Shown here piece by piece: positions 1 through 7,963 of a stretch of DNA of 19,888 bases. The stretch is from assembly GCA_023380915.1 (NCBI GenBank), contig JAMCSM010000162.1:1-19888 (forward strand), given 5' to 3'. The position numbers and the translations under genes were made by a program. Source of the DNA: Actinomycetota bacterium (lineage in GTDB: Bacteria > Actinomycetota > Humimicrobiia > Humimicrobiales > Humimicrobiaceae). The first letter of the stretch is position 1. Every line of letters begins with the position of its first letter. The notes under the pieces were generated by a model. The model worked only from the letters and a program-made list of their open reading frames with translations. It was not told the DNA's origin and did not search any database.

Positions 1-93
1 AAAGCGGGCTCAATTATTTTAATTGGGTATCCTGATCCTTATAAAATAGGATTTACAGTTCAACAACCCAATAATAATTATTGCTTAAAATGA
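1..93 (+). CDS. 3' end of an unknown gene (partial)
   Basis: Frame 1 is open from the window edge to a TGA at 91-93 and encodes about 30 residues ending in IGFTVQQPNNNYCLK. Only the C-terminus is present, so no family can be named. It converges on the small membrane-protein gene on the minus strand, with 8 bases between the stop codons. The short length means that chance openness cannot be excluded. Confidence 0.4.
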   Translation, partial: KAGSIILIGYPDPYKIGFTVQQPNNNYCLK

Positions 94-101
94 ATTTTAA
101 A

Positions 102-380
102 TTAACCGGCAAAAGAGGCTCCAAAATGCATAAGCGGGATGAGTATTGCACTCCAGATTCCTACCCAGAAAATAATGGGCATAACAACTGCAAGAATTAT
201 TCCTGCAATGTCCAGCCCTCTCCCCTTAGGGCTTGACTCGCCGTTTTTAATCTTTACCAGGTCGATGATTCCGCAAATCAGCGCTGCCAGAGAAGCACCG
301 GGGATGAATGCAAATATCCCGGTAATCAATGACGCAACAGCAAGACCGCTTGCCTTCTTTTCGGTTACCATTTCATCCAA
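102..380 (-). CDS. Small DUF4190-like membrane protein
   Basis: This 92-residue protein has two hydrophobic helices (about residues 11-42 and 56-86) joined by a short polar loop containing KIKNGESSPKGRGL. The pattern (ASGLAVASLITGI, then LAALICGIIDLVKIK, then GRGLDIAGIIL) is that of the DUF4190 family of small bacterial membrane proteins of unknown function. Many relatives carry an N-terminal zinc ribbon, which is absent here. The reading starts at TTG (378-380). The ATG three codons further in (369-371) is an equally good start, and neither has a clear ribosome binding site. Upstream it shares repeated leader sequence with the divergent transketolase gene, which may link their expression. 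The family call comes from sequence resemblance; no function can be given. Confidence 0.7.
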   Translation of the reverse strand: MDEMVTEKKASGLAVASLITGIFAFIPGASLAALICGIIDLVKIKNGESSPKGRGLDIAGIILAVVMPIIFWVGIWSAILIPLMHFGASFAG

Positions 381-584
381 CTTTAATCAATTGGCTAATT
401 ACTGCCCTTTCTAAAAATAAAAGATTTTATTAAATTTATTTAATTAAAAAAATATATTTTTGATAGAAGTATTATCGAAACGTTATGAAAGCAATTAATA
501 AAAATATCATTATAGATATTATAAATAATTACAAATAAAAAACAATTTTTTTTAAAAATAATTAGCCAATTGATTAAAGTTGGA
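376..584. repeat. 26-bp exact inverted repeat (arms 376-401 and 559-584)
   Basis: The reverse complement of 376-401 equals 559-584 exactly (core ATTAGCCAATTGATTAAAG), with mismatches on both sides. The left arm covers the upstream region and start of the minus-strand membrane-protein gene. The right arm lies in non-coding sequence. The arms are separated by 157 bases, so this is not a terminator hairpin. Confidence 0.85.
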
Positions 585-743
585 AAACATAATATTACAT
601 TCATTGATTTGGTACAATTCATTAGGTTCAAATATATTAAATGCCGTTGATTTAATATATAATAAGCTACATCAAAATTTGGAATATTTTTGTTTTAAAA
701 ATAGATTTGTTCAAATCTTTTATTATTTTTAGAAAGGGCAGTA
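381..743. promoter_or_regulatory. Divergent AT-rich leader with inverted repeats
   Basis: This is the non-coding region between the divergent membrane-protein and transketolase genes. It contains -10-like boxes for both directions: TATAAT on plus at 658-663, and TATAAT on minus read from 509-514 and 518-523. No convincing -35 box is visible. Its ends carry exact inverted repeats, listed separately. A purine-rich element (AAAGGG at 734-739) lies just before the transketolase ATG and should be its ribosome binding site. No RNA gene or real reading frame is visible. Confidence 0.4.
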
Positions 744-745
744 AT
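398..745. repeat. 23-bp exact inverted repeat (arms 398-420 and 723-745)
   Basis: The reverse complement of 398-420 equals 723-745 exactly (core AGAAAGGGCAGTAAT). The right arm contains the transketolase ribosome binding site and the first two bases of its ATG. The left arm places the same leader upstream of the oppositely oriented membrane-protein gene. It overlaps the 26-bp repeat by four bases (398-401), so 376-420 is a 45-base sequence whose two halves recur, inverted and in swapped order, at 559-584 and 723-745. Confidence 0.85.
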
Positions 746-1580
746 GGACGATAAAACCAGGCAAGATTTAATTGAAATGTCAAAGAAAATAAGGGTTGAT
801 ATTATAGAGATGCTCTGTGAGTCAGGTTCAGGACACCCCGGAGGCTCACTTTCAATAACAGATGTATTTAGCTACCTCTACTTTAGCGGAAAATTAAACC
901 TTGATCCTAAAAATCCCTCACTTAAAGAAAGGGACAGGATAGTGCTTTCCAAAGGCCATGCGTGCCCCGTTCTTTATGCATCCTTGGCGGAAAAAGGATA
1001 TTTTGATAAGTCGCACCTGAAGACCTTAAGAAAATATGGAAGTATGCTCCAGGGCCATCCGGATATGAAAAAAACTCCTGGTGTAGATATGTCTACAGGC
1101 TCGTTAGGTCAGGGGTTATCCTGTGCAGTAGGTATGGCGCTTGGTGCAAAACTTGATGGCCTTGGATGCCATGTATTTGCAATACTTGGTGACGGGGAAT
1201 GCGATGAAGGACAGATCTGGGAGGCAGCAATGGCAGCAGCTCACTACAAGCTTGGAAATCTTATTGCCATAGTGGATAAAAACGGTCTTCAGATTGACGG
1301 TTATACAAAAGATATCATGAATACAGAGCCAATGTTTGGCAAATGGATATCATTCGGCTGGGAAGTAGTGGAAATAGATGGACACAGCTTTGATGAAATT
1401 GAGAAAGCAATCTCAAAGGGTATGGAACCAAAGGATAAGCCCACCTGTATAATTGCTGATACTGTAAAGGGAAGAGGGGTTTCGTTTATGGAAGACAAGT
1501 GTGAATGGCACGGTAAAACCCCTTCTGCTGCAGAAAAAGAAAAAGCTATATGTGATATTTGCGGGATTGATGCAGATTAG
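744..1580 (+). CDS. Transketolase, N-terminal (thiamine-diphosphate-binding) subunit
   Basis: This 278-residue protein is the pyrophosphate-binding half of a split transketolase. The enzyme moves two-carbon ketol units between sugar phosphates in the non-oxidative pentose phosphate pathway, in the cytoplasm. Visible motifs are SGHPGGSLS with His31, LSKGHACPVLY with His72, TGSLGQGL (about 118-125), and the thiamine-diphosphate/metal motif GDGE (149-152) ending at Asn180 in IVDKN. The length matches the usual 270-285 residues of stand-alone N-terminal subunits. The ATG follows AAAGGG with a spacing of four bases. The C-terminal subunit gene, normally directly downstream, is missing. Instead the next gene converges from the opposite strand after 45 bases. 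The partner must be encoded elsewhere or the pair was separated by rearrangement. The enzyme call is firm. Confidence 0.95.
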   Translation: MDDKTRQDLIEMSKKIRVDIIEMLCESGSGHPGGSLSITDVFSYLYFSGKLNLDPKNPSLKERDRIVLSKGHACPVLYASLAEKGYFDKSHLKTLRKYGSMLQGHPDMKKTPGVDMSTGSLGQGLSCAVGMALGAKLDGLGCHVFAILGDGECDEGQIWEAAMAAAHYKLGNLIAIVDKNGLQIDGYTKDIMNTEPMFGKWISFGWEVVEIDGHSFDEIEKAISKGMEPKDKPTCIIADTVKGRGVSFMEDKCEWHGKTPSAAEKEKAICDICGIDAD

Positions 1581-1625
1581 GAAATTGGGAAACATCACAA
1601 GAAGCATAACAATAAATCTAAATAG

Positions 1626-2783
1626 CTAATCTGTCAGAATTATGCCATCTGAATAATTCCAGTAAAATGATACAATACTTTTTTCCGGAAAATCTTTATA
1701 ACTCTGGTCGTTTTTCAATTCTACTTTGACAATACCAAATTTCCTGGAATCTATATGAAGTCTTGTATCAGGTCCCTCGAACACTTTGGAAATAATCATA
1801 CCGTGGTAGATGTTTATTCCGGAGTCAACATTTTTTAATATTTTATTTTTTAAATCGGGATGAAAGTCTTCTGATATGCTTATTTTTTCCGGCCTTATGA
1901 AAAAGTTAGCCTGCAGATTAATTTTACCATCACTTGTTAAACTATCTTCGATTTCAGGGCCGGCATTTCTTATGATTTCAGGATCAACAATAATTTCAAT
2001 GCCATTTTGGGTAACCAGGCTATAATTGTCATCCTTATTTTTTTCAATAGATACAAAGGATATAAAATTACCTGCACCAATAAAATCGGCAACAAAGAAA
2101 TTCTGCGGCCTGTTATATATTAAGTCAGGAGAGCCCTGCTGGATAAGGTTGCCTTCATTCATAACAACTATATTGTCAGACATTGTCAATGCCTCACCCT
2201 GGTCATGAGTTACATAAAGGAAGGTGGTTCCAATCCTTCTCTGGATTTCTTTAAGTTCCGATTGCATGGAAATCCTTAATTTCTTGTCAAGTGAAGCCAG
2301 CGGTTCATCAAGTAGCAGTATTTTTGGCTCTATAATAAGGGACCTTGCAAGTGCAACCCTCTGCTGCTGGCCGCCTGATATTTCAGGGATTCTCCTTTTT
2401 TCAAGCTCTTTAAGGTTTACAACTACCAGGATGTTTTTTAATTTTTCACTGATTATTTCTGCAGGTATTTTTCTTTTTTTAAGCCCATATATGATGTTTT
2501 CCCGCACATTCATATGCGGAAATAATGCAAGATTCTGAAACACCATACTGGTATTTCTTTTATTAGGAGGGATTCCTTTCATATCAACTCCGTCAATTAT
2601 TACAGTGCCGCTATCCTGCTCAATAAAGCCGCCGATAATCCTCAAAATTGTAGTCTTGCCGCAACCTGAAGGACCCAGAAGTGAAAAGAATTCACCCTCT
2701 TTGATTTTAAAGGAAAAGTCTTTTACTGCAGTGACTTCACCATATTTTTTTGTGATTTTATCTAATTCAACGATATAGCTCAT
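1626..2783 (-). CDS. PotA-like ABC transporter ATP-binding protein
   Basis: This 385-residue cytoplasmic ATPase would power import by a solute ABC transporter. Motifs are complete: Walker A GPSGCGKTT (37-45), Q-loop Gln83 in MVFQNLALFPH, signature SGGQQQR (136-142), Walker B ILLLDEP (155-161) and switch His193 in VTHDQGEA. The helical-domain text LFPHMNVRENI and the C-terminal TOBE-like region (about 240-385, including FIRPEKISI) place it with the spermidine/putrescine, iron and sulfate importers (PotA/FbpC/CysA type). The substrate cannot be read from the ATPase alone. No permease or binding-protein gene is adjacent: upstream lies a 1.2-kb gap and downstream the convergent transketolase gene, so it is an orphan here. 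No good ribosome binding site precedes the ATG. Confidence 0.93.
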   Translation of the reverse strand: MSYIVELDKITKKYGEVTAVKDFSFKIKEGEFFSLLGPSGCGKTTILRIIGGFIEQDSGTVIIDGVDMKGIPPNKRNTSMVFQNLALFPHMNVRENIIYGLKKRKIPAEIISEKLKNILVVVNLKELEKRRIPEISGGQQQRVALARSLIIEPKILLLDEPLASLDKKLRISMQSELKEIQRRIGTTFLYVTHDQGEALTMSDNIVVMNEGNLIQQGSPDLIYNRPQNFFVADFIGAGNFISFVSIEKNKDDNYSLVTQNGIEIIVDPEIIRNAGPEIEDSLTSDGKINLQANFFIRPEKISISEDFHPDLKNKILKNVDSGINIYHGMIISKVFEGPDTRLHIDSRKFGIVKVELKNDQSYKDFPEKSIVSFYWNYSDGIILTD

Positions 2784-3967
2784 GTGAAAATTTCTTAAAT
2801 TTCTAAATTATAAATAGAAAAATAATTTATAATTTTAACTATTTTTAAAACAAAAAAAATTCCATAACAAAAAATTATGAAAAATCAATAATTAATTTTA
2901 AATGATATTTTGAAATTTATTATATTTTCATTAATACTATTTTCTTACAAAAGAATTCAATAAAATAGATAATAGCTACAATGAATTAATACCTGATTTA
3001 AATATGCAACATAATTATAGTTTATTTGCATATTTAAATGAAGCAAATGTAAAATATTGCTCTTAGAAATGTTTAGGGTTTTTTTATTTTCTATTAATAA
3101 CCCACCAACACCAAAACCAACAGCACAATGGACCCCAATAATTATTACTTAAACTACTAAGAGAAGTATTTTTGTTCCACAGATCTTTTGTTTTATTAAT
3201 GTTTATCATTGATAGTTTATTTCTATAAATAAAAAGTATTATAGCAAAATTGCAATTAAAATAATATTATTTTAATTCAATCTATTAAATAATAAATTTA
3301 ATTTTTAATATTAATTTAAAATTTGAAATAAAACTTTAGCTTTTTTGAATTTTTACAAAGTAAAATCAATTAAAATAATTTGGGAGTATTTTAATGTATA
3401 TTTTTTAGGTAATTGACAACTGAAATTAAGGAATTTATTTAAATTTAGTTCAACTCAGCTTATGGCTTAGCTACAACAAATTGAAGTTAAAATCGGCACA
3501 CGTTTCTTTTTGCCAAACTGCCTGTTTTTAATAAAAACAAGCTTAACTTGTCTACTTGATTATATACAGCGTCACACATTTGTACACGCTTTGATAAAAA
3601 ACTTTTCTTCCCTATTTATAATTTGTCCATAATAAAAAATCTGTACTTTAATTTTGAGTTTTATTTTTAGTTTTGTAAATCATCACTTGGTTTAATTGTA
3701 AATTCCAGATATTTATAACAGTATAATATTTGTTAATAAATATTATTTTTGGAAGAATCTCCAAAAAGCGTGTTAATAGATATTACTTTTAATTAAAAAT
3801 AATATTTAAGATTAAAATTAGAATTTCGGTTTTTAGCCATTTTTCTATATAAGTTTAGAAAATGAGATCGGAAGATTTACTATTATTTACTATTAGATAA
3901 TACAATTTAGATTATATATAATTACCTCATGGAATAAAAATTTATCTATTTTAAAGAAAAGCAAAAT
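2784..3967. other. Long AT-rich intergenic gap
   Basis: This 1.2-kb stretch lies between the ABC ATPase and the NERD-helicase genes and has no credible intact gene. It is full of A/T runs and short chance reading frames. Possible contents are a degenerate transposase-like fragment on the minus strand (3468-3605, listed separately) and a -10-like TATATAAT at 3915-3922 upstream of the NERD gene, without a clear -35 box. No tRNA, CRISPR array or strong terminator is visible. It marks the change from core genes to the accessory region. Confidence 0.5.
3468..3605 (-). pseudogene. Possible decayed transposase fragment
   Basis: Read on the minus strand, one frame gives about 40 residues with two in-frame stops, including VKLVFIKNRQFGKKKRVPIL. 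The pattern of hydrophobic strand, charged turn and hydrophobic strand resembles the segment of IS4-like DDE transposases where valine/isoleucine-rich strands surround an RNRN-type turn. No start, catalytic residues or terminal repeats can be found. It is at most a dead remnant, and chance resemblance is quite possible. Confidence 0.22.
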
Positions 3968-5704
3968 ATGACAAAAATTAGATTAATTCCAGATTATGTT
4001 GATACAAATATAATTAATAATACTTCAGAAATAGAGGTATATGATATTCTTAAAAATTCACAGGATACCAGTGATTGGATAGTATTGCATTCACTTACTA
4101 TACCAAAGCATGCAACACAAATTTTTGGGGAAATTGACTTTTTAGTCTTAGCACCTAAATTGGGAATATTTGCCTTAGAAGTAAAAGAGGATTTAGGTTA
4201 TGATGGTAAGACTCATTATAGACACAAGAATAGATATGGTGAGTATGAAGAAATAAAAGATCCCTGGCGGCAGGCTAATGATAATATGCAGTCTGTAATA
4301 AATTATTTTCCCTTACATTCATGGCAGAATAGTTTGCTCTTTGGTTATGGAGTTATGATTCCGAGTTCAACTTTTGCTAATGACTCCATAGAATTTGAAA
4401 AAGAAGTCTTATTTGATGAAAACTCACAAAACAATCCCATAAGTATTTATATTGGGGAACTCTCTGGTTACTTTAAAAACAAACTTCTCAAAAAAAACAT
4501 AAGAAAAAATCTTCCAACAGAAGAGGACGTAAAAATAATAGCGGAACAGTTAAGGCCAAAGTTTGACTGCCCTGTTTTAGAAATTGAAAAATTAAAAAGG
4601 AGTAAAAATAAAATATTTGAATTTTCCAATGACCAGACAAGAATAATAGATTATCTTGTAAAAAGCCCACGCACATTATTTATAGGTCCGCCTGGTTCTG
4701 GGAAAACTGTGCTTGCCACATACTCATTAAAAAGAAGCATATTGCAAAATAAAAGAACGCTGTTCTGTAGTTTTAATAAGCTAATAGGTTACAGTGTTAA
4801 AGAACAGCTAAGAAGTTATAGTAAGAATTATGACTATTATGCCGGACCATTCAACGACTTTCTTGAAAGTATAGTGGAAACAAATTATGAGGCTCATAAA
4901 GATAAATGCAATATGCACGAATATTACGATACCATACTACCAGCTTTAGCAATTGAATTTTTACAGAATAGTAATTTTAGAAAGTATAAGTATCTAATTG
5001 TTGATGATGCCCAGGATATTTTCAGAGAAAATTATCTTAAAATTTTAGACTTAATACTTATTGATGGTTTAAGAGAGGGAAGCTGGCAATTTTATTGTGA
5101 TTTTCGTGCATATTGCATATTTGTAAAAGATATTGATATAGAAAAAGCCATAGGAACTAATTACCTTACAATTCCACTTACGATAAATTATAGAAACAGC
5201 AAAAGAATAGCAAATGAAATATCAAAAGTATTTAATTTGAAAGATTACAGCCCATTTGAAAATAATGAAGAAGGTAAAAAATGTAAATACTACTACTATG
5301 ACAGCCAAGATGAGGGTATAAAAATTCTTGAAGAAATATTAGAAAATATTAAAAGTAAGGATATACCTGCGAGTAACATAACCATATTATCAGCTCATCT
5401 TTCTCCGCATGAGAAAAAAAACTCTTTGGTATACTATTTAAATAAAAAGTATAAAGTGGAAGATATTTCCCTAGATGATTATTTGTTCTTCAATACCAAT
5501 GAGACTACATTCTGTAGTATTTACAGGTTTAAGGGCATGGAGAATTCATATATTATCGTAATAGATGTTGATAATAAAATGGACACAAATATATTAAACA
5601 GTTTACTTTGTACTGGAATGAGTAGACCTCTATTTAGTCTGACAGTACTTGTAAATAATAATATAAGACAAAAAACCGATGAATTGTTTAAAAAGCATAT
5701 TTGA
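3968..5704 (+). CDS. NERD nuclease-domain / UvrD-like helicase fusion protein
   Basis: The protein has 578 residues. The first 130 or so resemble a NERD (nuclease-related) domain: Asp57 in GEIDFLVLA and Glu71-x-Lys73 in FALEVKED form a PD-(D/E)XK-type site, with Glu21/Glu23 upstream. Residues 215-578 are a superfamily 1 helicase of UvrD type. Gln223 follows FSND, Walker A is GPPGSGKT (240-247), motif II is VDDAQD (345-350), motif IV contains NYRNS (407-411), motif V is YRFKGMEN (about 519-526), and TGMSR is a motif VI-like element near 549-553. Motif II has Asp347 where UvrD proteins have the catalytic Glu, and the usual GD-x-Q-x-IY of motif III reads CDFRAYCIF. ATP hydrolysis may therefore be altered. 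It probably acts on DNA, perhaps in defence or repair. The gene stands alone, with no clear ribosome binding site. Confidence 0.85.
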   Translation: MTKIRLIPDYVDTNIINNTSEIEVYDILKNSQDTSDWIVLHSLTIPKHATQIFGEIDFLVLAPKLGIFALEVKEDLGYDGKTHYRHKNRYGEYEEIKDPWRQANDNMQSVINYFPLHSWQNSLLFGYGVMIPSSTFANDSIEFEKEVLFDENSQNNPISIYIGELSGYFKNKLLKKNIRKNLPTEEDVKIIAEQLRPKFDCPVLEIEKLKRSKNKIFEFSNDQTRIIDYLVKSPRTLFIGPPGSGKTVLATYSLKRSILQNKRTLFCSFNKLIGYSVKEQLRSYSKNYDYYAGPFNDFLESIVETNYEAHKDKCNMHEYYDTILPALAIEFLQNSNFRKYKYLIVDDAQDIFRENYLKILDLILIDGLREGSWQFYCDFRAYCIFVKDIDIEKAIGTNYLTIPLTINYRNSKRIANEISKVFNLKDYSPFENNEEGKKCKYYYYDSQDEGIKILEEILENIKSKDIPASNITILSAHLSPHEKKNSLVYYLNKKYKVEDISLDDYLFFNTNETTFCSIYRFKGMENSYIIVIDVDNKMDTNILNSLLCTGMSRPLFSLTVLVNNNIRQKTDELFKKHI

Positions 5705-5805
5705 AAGTTTTAAAAGTACTTGTAAGTAAGGAAATTATAGAGACTGTAATTATTATTTTTTCAACATTGGTATTGCTTCTACTAGGCAATTATCATTTAT
5801 GAAAT

Positions 5806-6942
5806 TTATTCAACTGAATTATTAGTAATGCCTTTAATTTCCTCAATTTCCTTATCTTCAAGTTCCAGGTAGTCAATTTTGGGTAGCGTTGCCCCGATAA
5901 TCCCCTGCATATCGCCATACATCCCCACAGTATTTTTAATTACCCTGCCAATCTGCATTTCTCTTGTAGACCAGTTTTTTTGCATAGAAACTTTCTCCTT
6001 TTCAAGTCCTTCCTTCATTGAAACGAAAGCTTCAACAATAGCTTCAATCCTCTGCTTGAAAATATTGCTTGTAAGATAGTCGTAAATTGCGTCCATTTTT
6101 TCTTCTTTCCCCACCTGTGAGTTTTTAGCTATTGCAACTGCTACAAGGTTTGCTCTTATAATATCTGAAAATTCCATGGAGAATGGGTAACTGCAAACCC
6201 ATATACCACTTAAATTGCAACAATTCTTTACCGATGCTGGTATGGCCCTTGAAACAATGACTGCAATTTCAGCTTTCTTTTCCCTCTGGTCATCTTTTAA
6301 CTTATTTACCCATTTATCAGACCAGTTTTTTGTATTTTTAAATTCCCAGATTATTGTCCCGCAATAATTGTTTGAGTAATTTACTTTATGAATGATATCT
6401 GCCCCTTCAACTCCTTTAGGAACTGCGATTATTTCATCATTAGGAAATTTTGTTCTTAGCATATCTTCCAGGTCAAGCTCCATTATTTCACCCTGGGCTT
6501 GCATAGAGCCCTGCTCTGCTTTTCTTTTTAAATCTCCTATCTGCTCCTTTAAATCATTTATTGCTTTATCTTTTTCAAGATCCTTTAACCTTTGTTCTCC
6601 TAGTAATTTTTCTTTTTCCTGTGCAATACCTCTTTCTATTTCAAGGTTTAGACTTTGCTCCTTTTCTTCAACTTCCCTCACTCTTTTTCTTAAGGCAAGT
6701 TCATCTTCAGAAGCTTTTTTAATCTTCCCATCCTTTTCTAAAAGCTGTGCTTTTAAGTCTTGCATTTCTAGCTGGAATTGCTCAGCAATTTCCTTTTCAG
6801 TTTTTTGTTTTAATTGAGCCTTTTCTTCTACATATTTGCCTTCAATTTCCTTTTCCAGTTCTGCTCTATATTGTTTTGATATTGCTTCTGACAGTTCTAT
6901 CTCAGTGCCGCATTTCGGGCATATGATTTTTTGACTTTGCAT
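5806..6942 (-). CDS. DUF2130 protein: zinc-ribbon start, coiled coil, nuclease-like C-terminal domain
   Basis: The 378-residue protein starts with a half zinc ribbon (ICPKCGTEIEL, Cys8 and Cys11). A long charged coiled coil follows (about 20-150, rich in Glu, Lys and Gln). The DUF2130 domain fills the rest. Inside it, Asp182 in GADIIH and Glu200-x-Lys202 in IIWEFKNTKNW match a PD-(D/E)XK nuclease site, and WSDKWVNKLKDDQREKKAE is characteristic of the family. Function is uncharacterised; a DNA-binding or DNA-cutting role is inferred from the fold pattern only. The ATG is preceded by GAGGAG with a spacing of seven (minus strand, about 6950-6955). The gene is convergent with the NERD-helicase gene (101 bases between stops) and is transcribed alone. 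Confidence 0.88.
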   Translation of the reverse strand: MQSQKIICPKCGTEIELSEAISKQYRAELEKEIEGKYVEEKAQLKQKTEKEIAEQFQLEMQDLKAQLLEKDGKIKKASEDELALRKRVREVEEKEQSLNLEIERGIAQEKEKLLGEQRLKDLEKDKAINDLKEQIGDLKRKAEQGSMQAQGEIMELDLEDMLRTKFPNDEIIAVPKGVEGADIIHKVNYSNNYCGTIIWEFKNTKNWSDKWVNKLKDDQREKKAEIAVIVSRAIPASVKNCCNLSGIWVCSYPFSMEFSDIIRANLVAVAIAKNSQVGKEEKMDAIYDYLTSNIFKQRIEAIVEAFVSMKEGLEKEKVSMQKNWSTREMQIGRVIKNTVGMYGDMQGIIGATLPKIDYLELEDKEIEEIKGITNNSVE

Positions 6943-7611
6943 ATTGATCTCCTCACATAATAAGATAATATTCTAATTATTTATTAATGGAGCTTATATT
7001 TTAACAAATATTTGTGACAACATATTGTCAACTATACTTTTTCTATATCCATACCGGCAATTGCCATTCTTCTATTGATACTTATTTTTAATTCTAATAA
7101 TAAATAACATTATAGTCTTATATTAATTTCATTTAAAATTAATGATTTGAAATTTACGGAATAGATATTTTCGCAGTGGCTGACAGATAGGTTTTAAATA
7201 TGAAATACAGGCAGATTGATTGCAGGCTTTAATGGTTTTTTGACAGGGTATTTATCACTGCTTGATAATGAGGGATGGGTACCTTTCAATTGCTATCTAA
7301 ATAATGGATGATATTTTAAAGCTATAACTAAATCTAGAATTTTATATACTAATAGAAATTTAGAATCTTCTGCATCTGTTTTTCAAAAATATTTATTTTA
7401 CCAGCAGAAAGAAGAGATAACTTTTTAATTTCAAACCATTTAAAAAGGATATAATCTCATATACAGATTAATGCACAACTACTGCTTCTAATAATTAGTG
7501 CCTTTTTTAAAGTATCAATTAATAAAACAGTATTTAGCAATATTTAATATTTTGCTTATTTACAAATATTTTTTTAAAATACCAATATTAATATTAATTT
7601 TTATTATTTAT
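6943..7611. other. Intergenic region with a decayed small gene
   Basis: There is no intact gene in these 670 bases. The one recognisable element is the remnant at about 7207-7365 (listed separately). The rest is AT-rich sequence without a visible RNA gene or strong terminator. Confidence 0.5.
7207..7365 (+). pseudogene. Remnant of a small Gly-rich protein gene (paralogue of 10989-11352)
   Basis: One frame reads AGFNGFLTGYLSLLDNEG (from 7222), then CYLNNG, a TGA stop (7309-7311), then YFKAITKSRIL. This aligns with the end of the small protein at 10989-11352, which reads AGLNGFLAGYLSLAGDAEG, CYLKDS, then RYFVAHASSEI. The stop falls where the other copy has an Arg codon. The N-terminal half cannot be found upstream. 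It is therefore a truncated, stop-interrupted copy of the same family, 4 kb away. The match covers only about 45 codons, but it includes a rare shared string, so I consider it real. Confidence 0.6.
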
Positions 7612-7914
7612 ATGAACCTAGAAAAAAAATTTCATTTCGCAATGGTCAATCTTTATGATACTGCTAAAAAAGATTGTGGATATAATGCTGTAAGATTTAT
7701 GCAGGTGCTTTCTGATATGGGTGGCCTAGAAACAGCAAAGCAATTAATTCTAAAAGAAAATGAGACTTATGGATTTGAAAGATTATGGGAATTAAAGCGA
7801 CTTGATCTGTCAGTAGAAGCCCTGGTACTAAATCCAGAATTTGAAGACCTTTTTACTATTGAAGAGCGGAAAATCTGTAAAAATAGGCTGAAAAAATATG
7901 GTTTTAGTATTTGA
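7612..7914 (+). CDS. Small conserved protein of unknown function
   Basis: The 100-residue soluble protein starts MNLEKKFHFAMVNLY and contains GYNAVRFMQVLSDMGG, YGFERLWELKRLDLSVEALV and FTIEERKICKNRLKKYGF. It resembles a widespread family of small bacterial proteins that I know only as hypothetical. It is probably all-helical and shows no catalytic motif. I chose the ATG at 7612 because the frame can be extended to a GTG at 7498 only through an AT-rich hydrophobic stretch (about 38 residues) that does not look like the family. If that extension were real it would add a membrane helix. Neither start has a visible ribosome binding site. The next gene follows after 49 bases with a good site, so the two may be cotranscribed. 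Confidence 0.7.
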   Translation: MNLEKKFHFAMVNLYDTAKKDCGYNAVRFMQVLSDMGGLETAKQLILKENETYGFERLWELKRLDLSVEALVLNPEFEDLFTIEERKICKNRLKKYGFSI

Positions 7915-7963
7915 TAATGAGTAAATTACAATTTTACTTTTTTTTAAATAGGAGGGTTAAATA

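Noticed and set aside
620..722. GGTTCAAAT and TGTTCAAATC strings resembling tRNA T-arms.
   Set aside because: No acceptor stem, anticodon arm or CCA can be built around them.
1581..1625. Terminator between the convergent transketolase and ABC ATPase genes.
   Set aside because: No stable stem or T-run can be found in the 45 bases.
3069..3152. 27-codon frame starting MFRVFLFSINNPPTPKPTAQ.
   Set aside because: No ribosome binding site, very short, inside AT-rich non-coding sequence; no family recognised.
3865..3875. AGATCGGAAGA matches the start of a common Illumina adapter.
   Set aside because: Only 11 bases match and the sequence then diverges (TTTAC), so chance is likely and no junction is seen.
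6392..6817. 141-codon plus-strand frame rich in Ser and Phe.
   Set aside because: It is the antisense shadow of the Lys/Glu-rich coiled coil of the DUF2130 gene.
7498..7611. Upstream extension of the 100-residue gene from a GTG, adding a hydrophobic helix.
   Set aside because: No ribosome binding site, pure AT-rich composition and unlike the family's start; the ATG at 7612 is preferred.
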